A stretch of DNA of 6,189 bases, from the NCBI GenBank assembly GCA_016764135.1, contig JAESSL010000315.1:1-6189 (forward strand), read 5' to 3'. Positions 5,796 to 6,189 of this stretch are shown here, piece by piece (position 1 is the first letter of the stretch; the number at the start of each line of letters is the position of its first letter). The DNA is from Alphaproteobacteria bacterium (GTDB taxonomy: Bacteria > Pseudomonadota > Alphaproteobacteria > UBA8366 > GCA-2717185). Under the pieces are notes generated by a model, which saw only the letters and a list, made by a program, of their open reading frames with translations, had not been told where the DNA came from and ran no database searches. A program made the translations under genes and the position numbers.

Positions 5796-6189
5796 ATGAA
5801 TACGCAGTTTAAGAGCGCCGTGGTAGCGGCGGCCCTTGCCGCCAGCGTCATGACGGTGAACGCCGCATCCGCAGCGGAGACCATCAAGGTCGGTATCCTA
5901 CATTCCTTGTCCGGCACCATGGCGATCAGCGAGACCACGCTGAAAGACGTCATGCTGATGCTGATCGAGGACCAGAACAAAAAGGGCGGCCTGCTGGGCA
6001 AAAAGCTGGAACCCGTCGTTGTTGACCCTGCGTCGAACTGGCCGTTGTTTGCGGAGAAAGCCCGCGAGCTGCTTCAGATCCATAAAGTCGATGTGGTTTT
6101 CGGCAACTGGACGTCGGTTTCGCGTAAATCCGTTCTGCCCGTTTTTGAAGAGCTGAACGGCATCCTGTTTTATCCGGTTCAGTATGAAG
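5796..6189 (+). CDS. urtA: Urea ABC transporter substrate-binding protein UrtA (3' end off the right edge)
   Basis: The frame is open for 131 full codons and runs off the window, so about the first third of a protein of usually 420-440 residues is seen. A Sec signal peptide (FKSAVVAAALAASVMTVNA core, cleavage after ASA at residue 26) exports it to the periplasm. The mature start ETIKVGILHSLSGTMAISET, followed by the motif around GGLLGKKLEPVVVDPASNW and then FGNWTSVSRKSVLPVFEELN and FYPVQYE, is characteristic of UrtA within the leucine/amide-binding family. UrtA delivers urea to the UrtBCDE membrane complex, whose genes should follow to the right. It is expressed from the sigma-54 promoter at 5735-5749 with a very strong ribosome binding site. 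A short-chain amide-binding paralogue (FmdD-like) is the main alternative but less likely. Confidence 0.92.
   Translation, partial: MNTQFKSAVVAAALAASVMTVNAASAAETIKVGILHSLSGTMAISETTLKDVMLMLIEDQNKKGGLLGKKLEPVVVDPASNWPLFAEKARELLQIHKVDVVFGNWTSVSRKSVLPVFEELNGILFYPVQYE

Overview
The window looks like ordinary chromosome from an alphaproteobacterium, possibly a Rhodospirillales-like marine lineage. The evidence is GC-rich coding sequence with AT-rich intergenic regions, Sec signal peptides typical of Gram-negatives, a TorF-type outer-membrane protein, a glnK-amtB pair and a urea-type (urt) transporter. The lineage is inferred from protein style only. No mobile element, phage gene, CRISPR array, tRNA or rRNA was seen.

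Left part (1-2272): a divergent gene pair of probable catabolic function. On the minus strand is the N-terminal two thirds or so of a flavoprotein of the fumarate reductase / 3-ketosteroid dehydrogenase type, cut by the left edge. On the plus strand is a complete enolase-superfamily enzyme of the mandelate racemase / sugar-acid dehydratase type with all metal ligands and the Asp-His dyad present. Its substrate cannot be read from the sequence.

Right part (2273-6189): a nitrogen-acquisition block of three transcription units, all on the plus strand. They are (i) a TorF/Gcw_chp-family outer-membrane protein, (ii) glnK-amtB (PII signal protein and ammonium channel), and (iii) urtA, the start of a urea ABC transporter that continues past the right edge. 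Units i and ii end in strong Rho-independent terminators. Each unit has its own sigma-54 -24/-12 promoter with exact GG-N10-GC/GT spacing: 2443-2457, 3619-3633 and 5735-5749. The coherent reading is a nitrogen-limitation regulon: an outer-membrane route for small nitrogen compounds, the inner-membrane ammonium channel with its PII gate, and urea uptake.

The most interesting signal is regulatory. No canonical NtrC box (TGCACC-N5-GGTGCA) is visible, but upstream of each sigma-54 promoter lie two or three copies of a 17-bp A/T-cored dyad, TGNNTA-N5-TANNCA. Two copies are perfect palindromes (2341-2357 and 5594-5610). The copies sit about 94-159 bp upstream of the -24 GG, where enhancer-binding proteins normally bind. 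This could be a lineage-specific NtrC (or NtrX) operator. No exotic gene system is visible otherwise.
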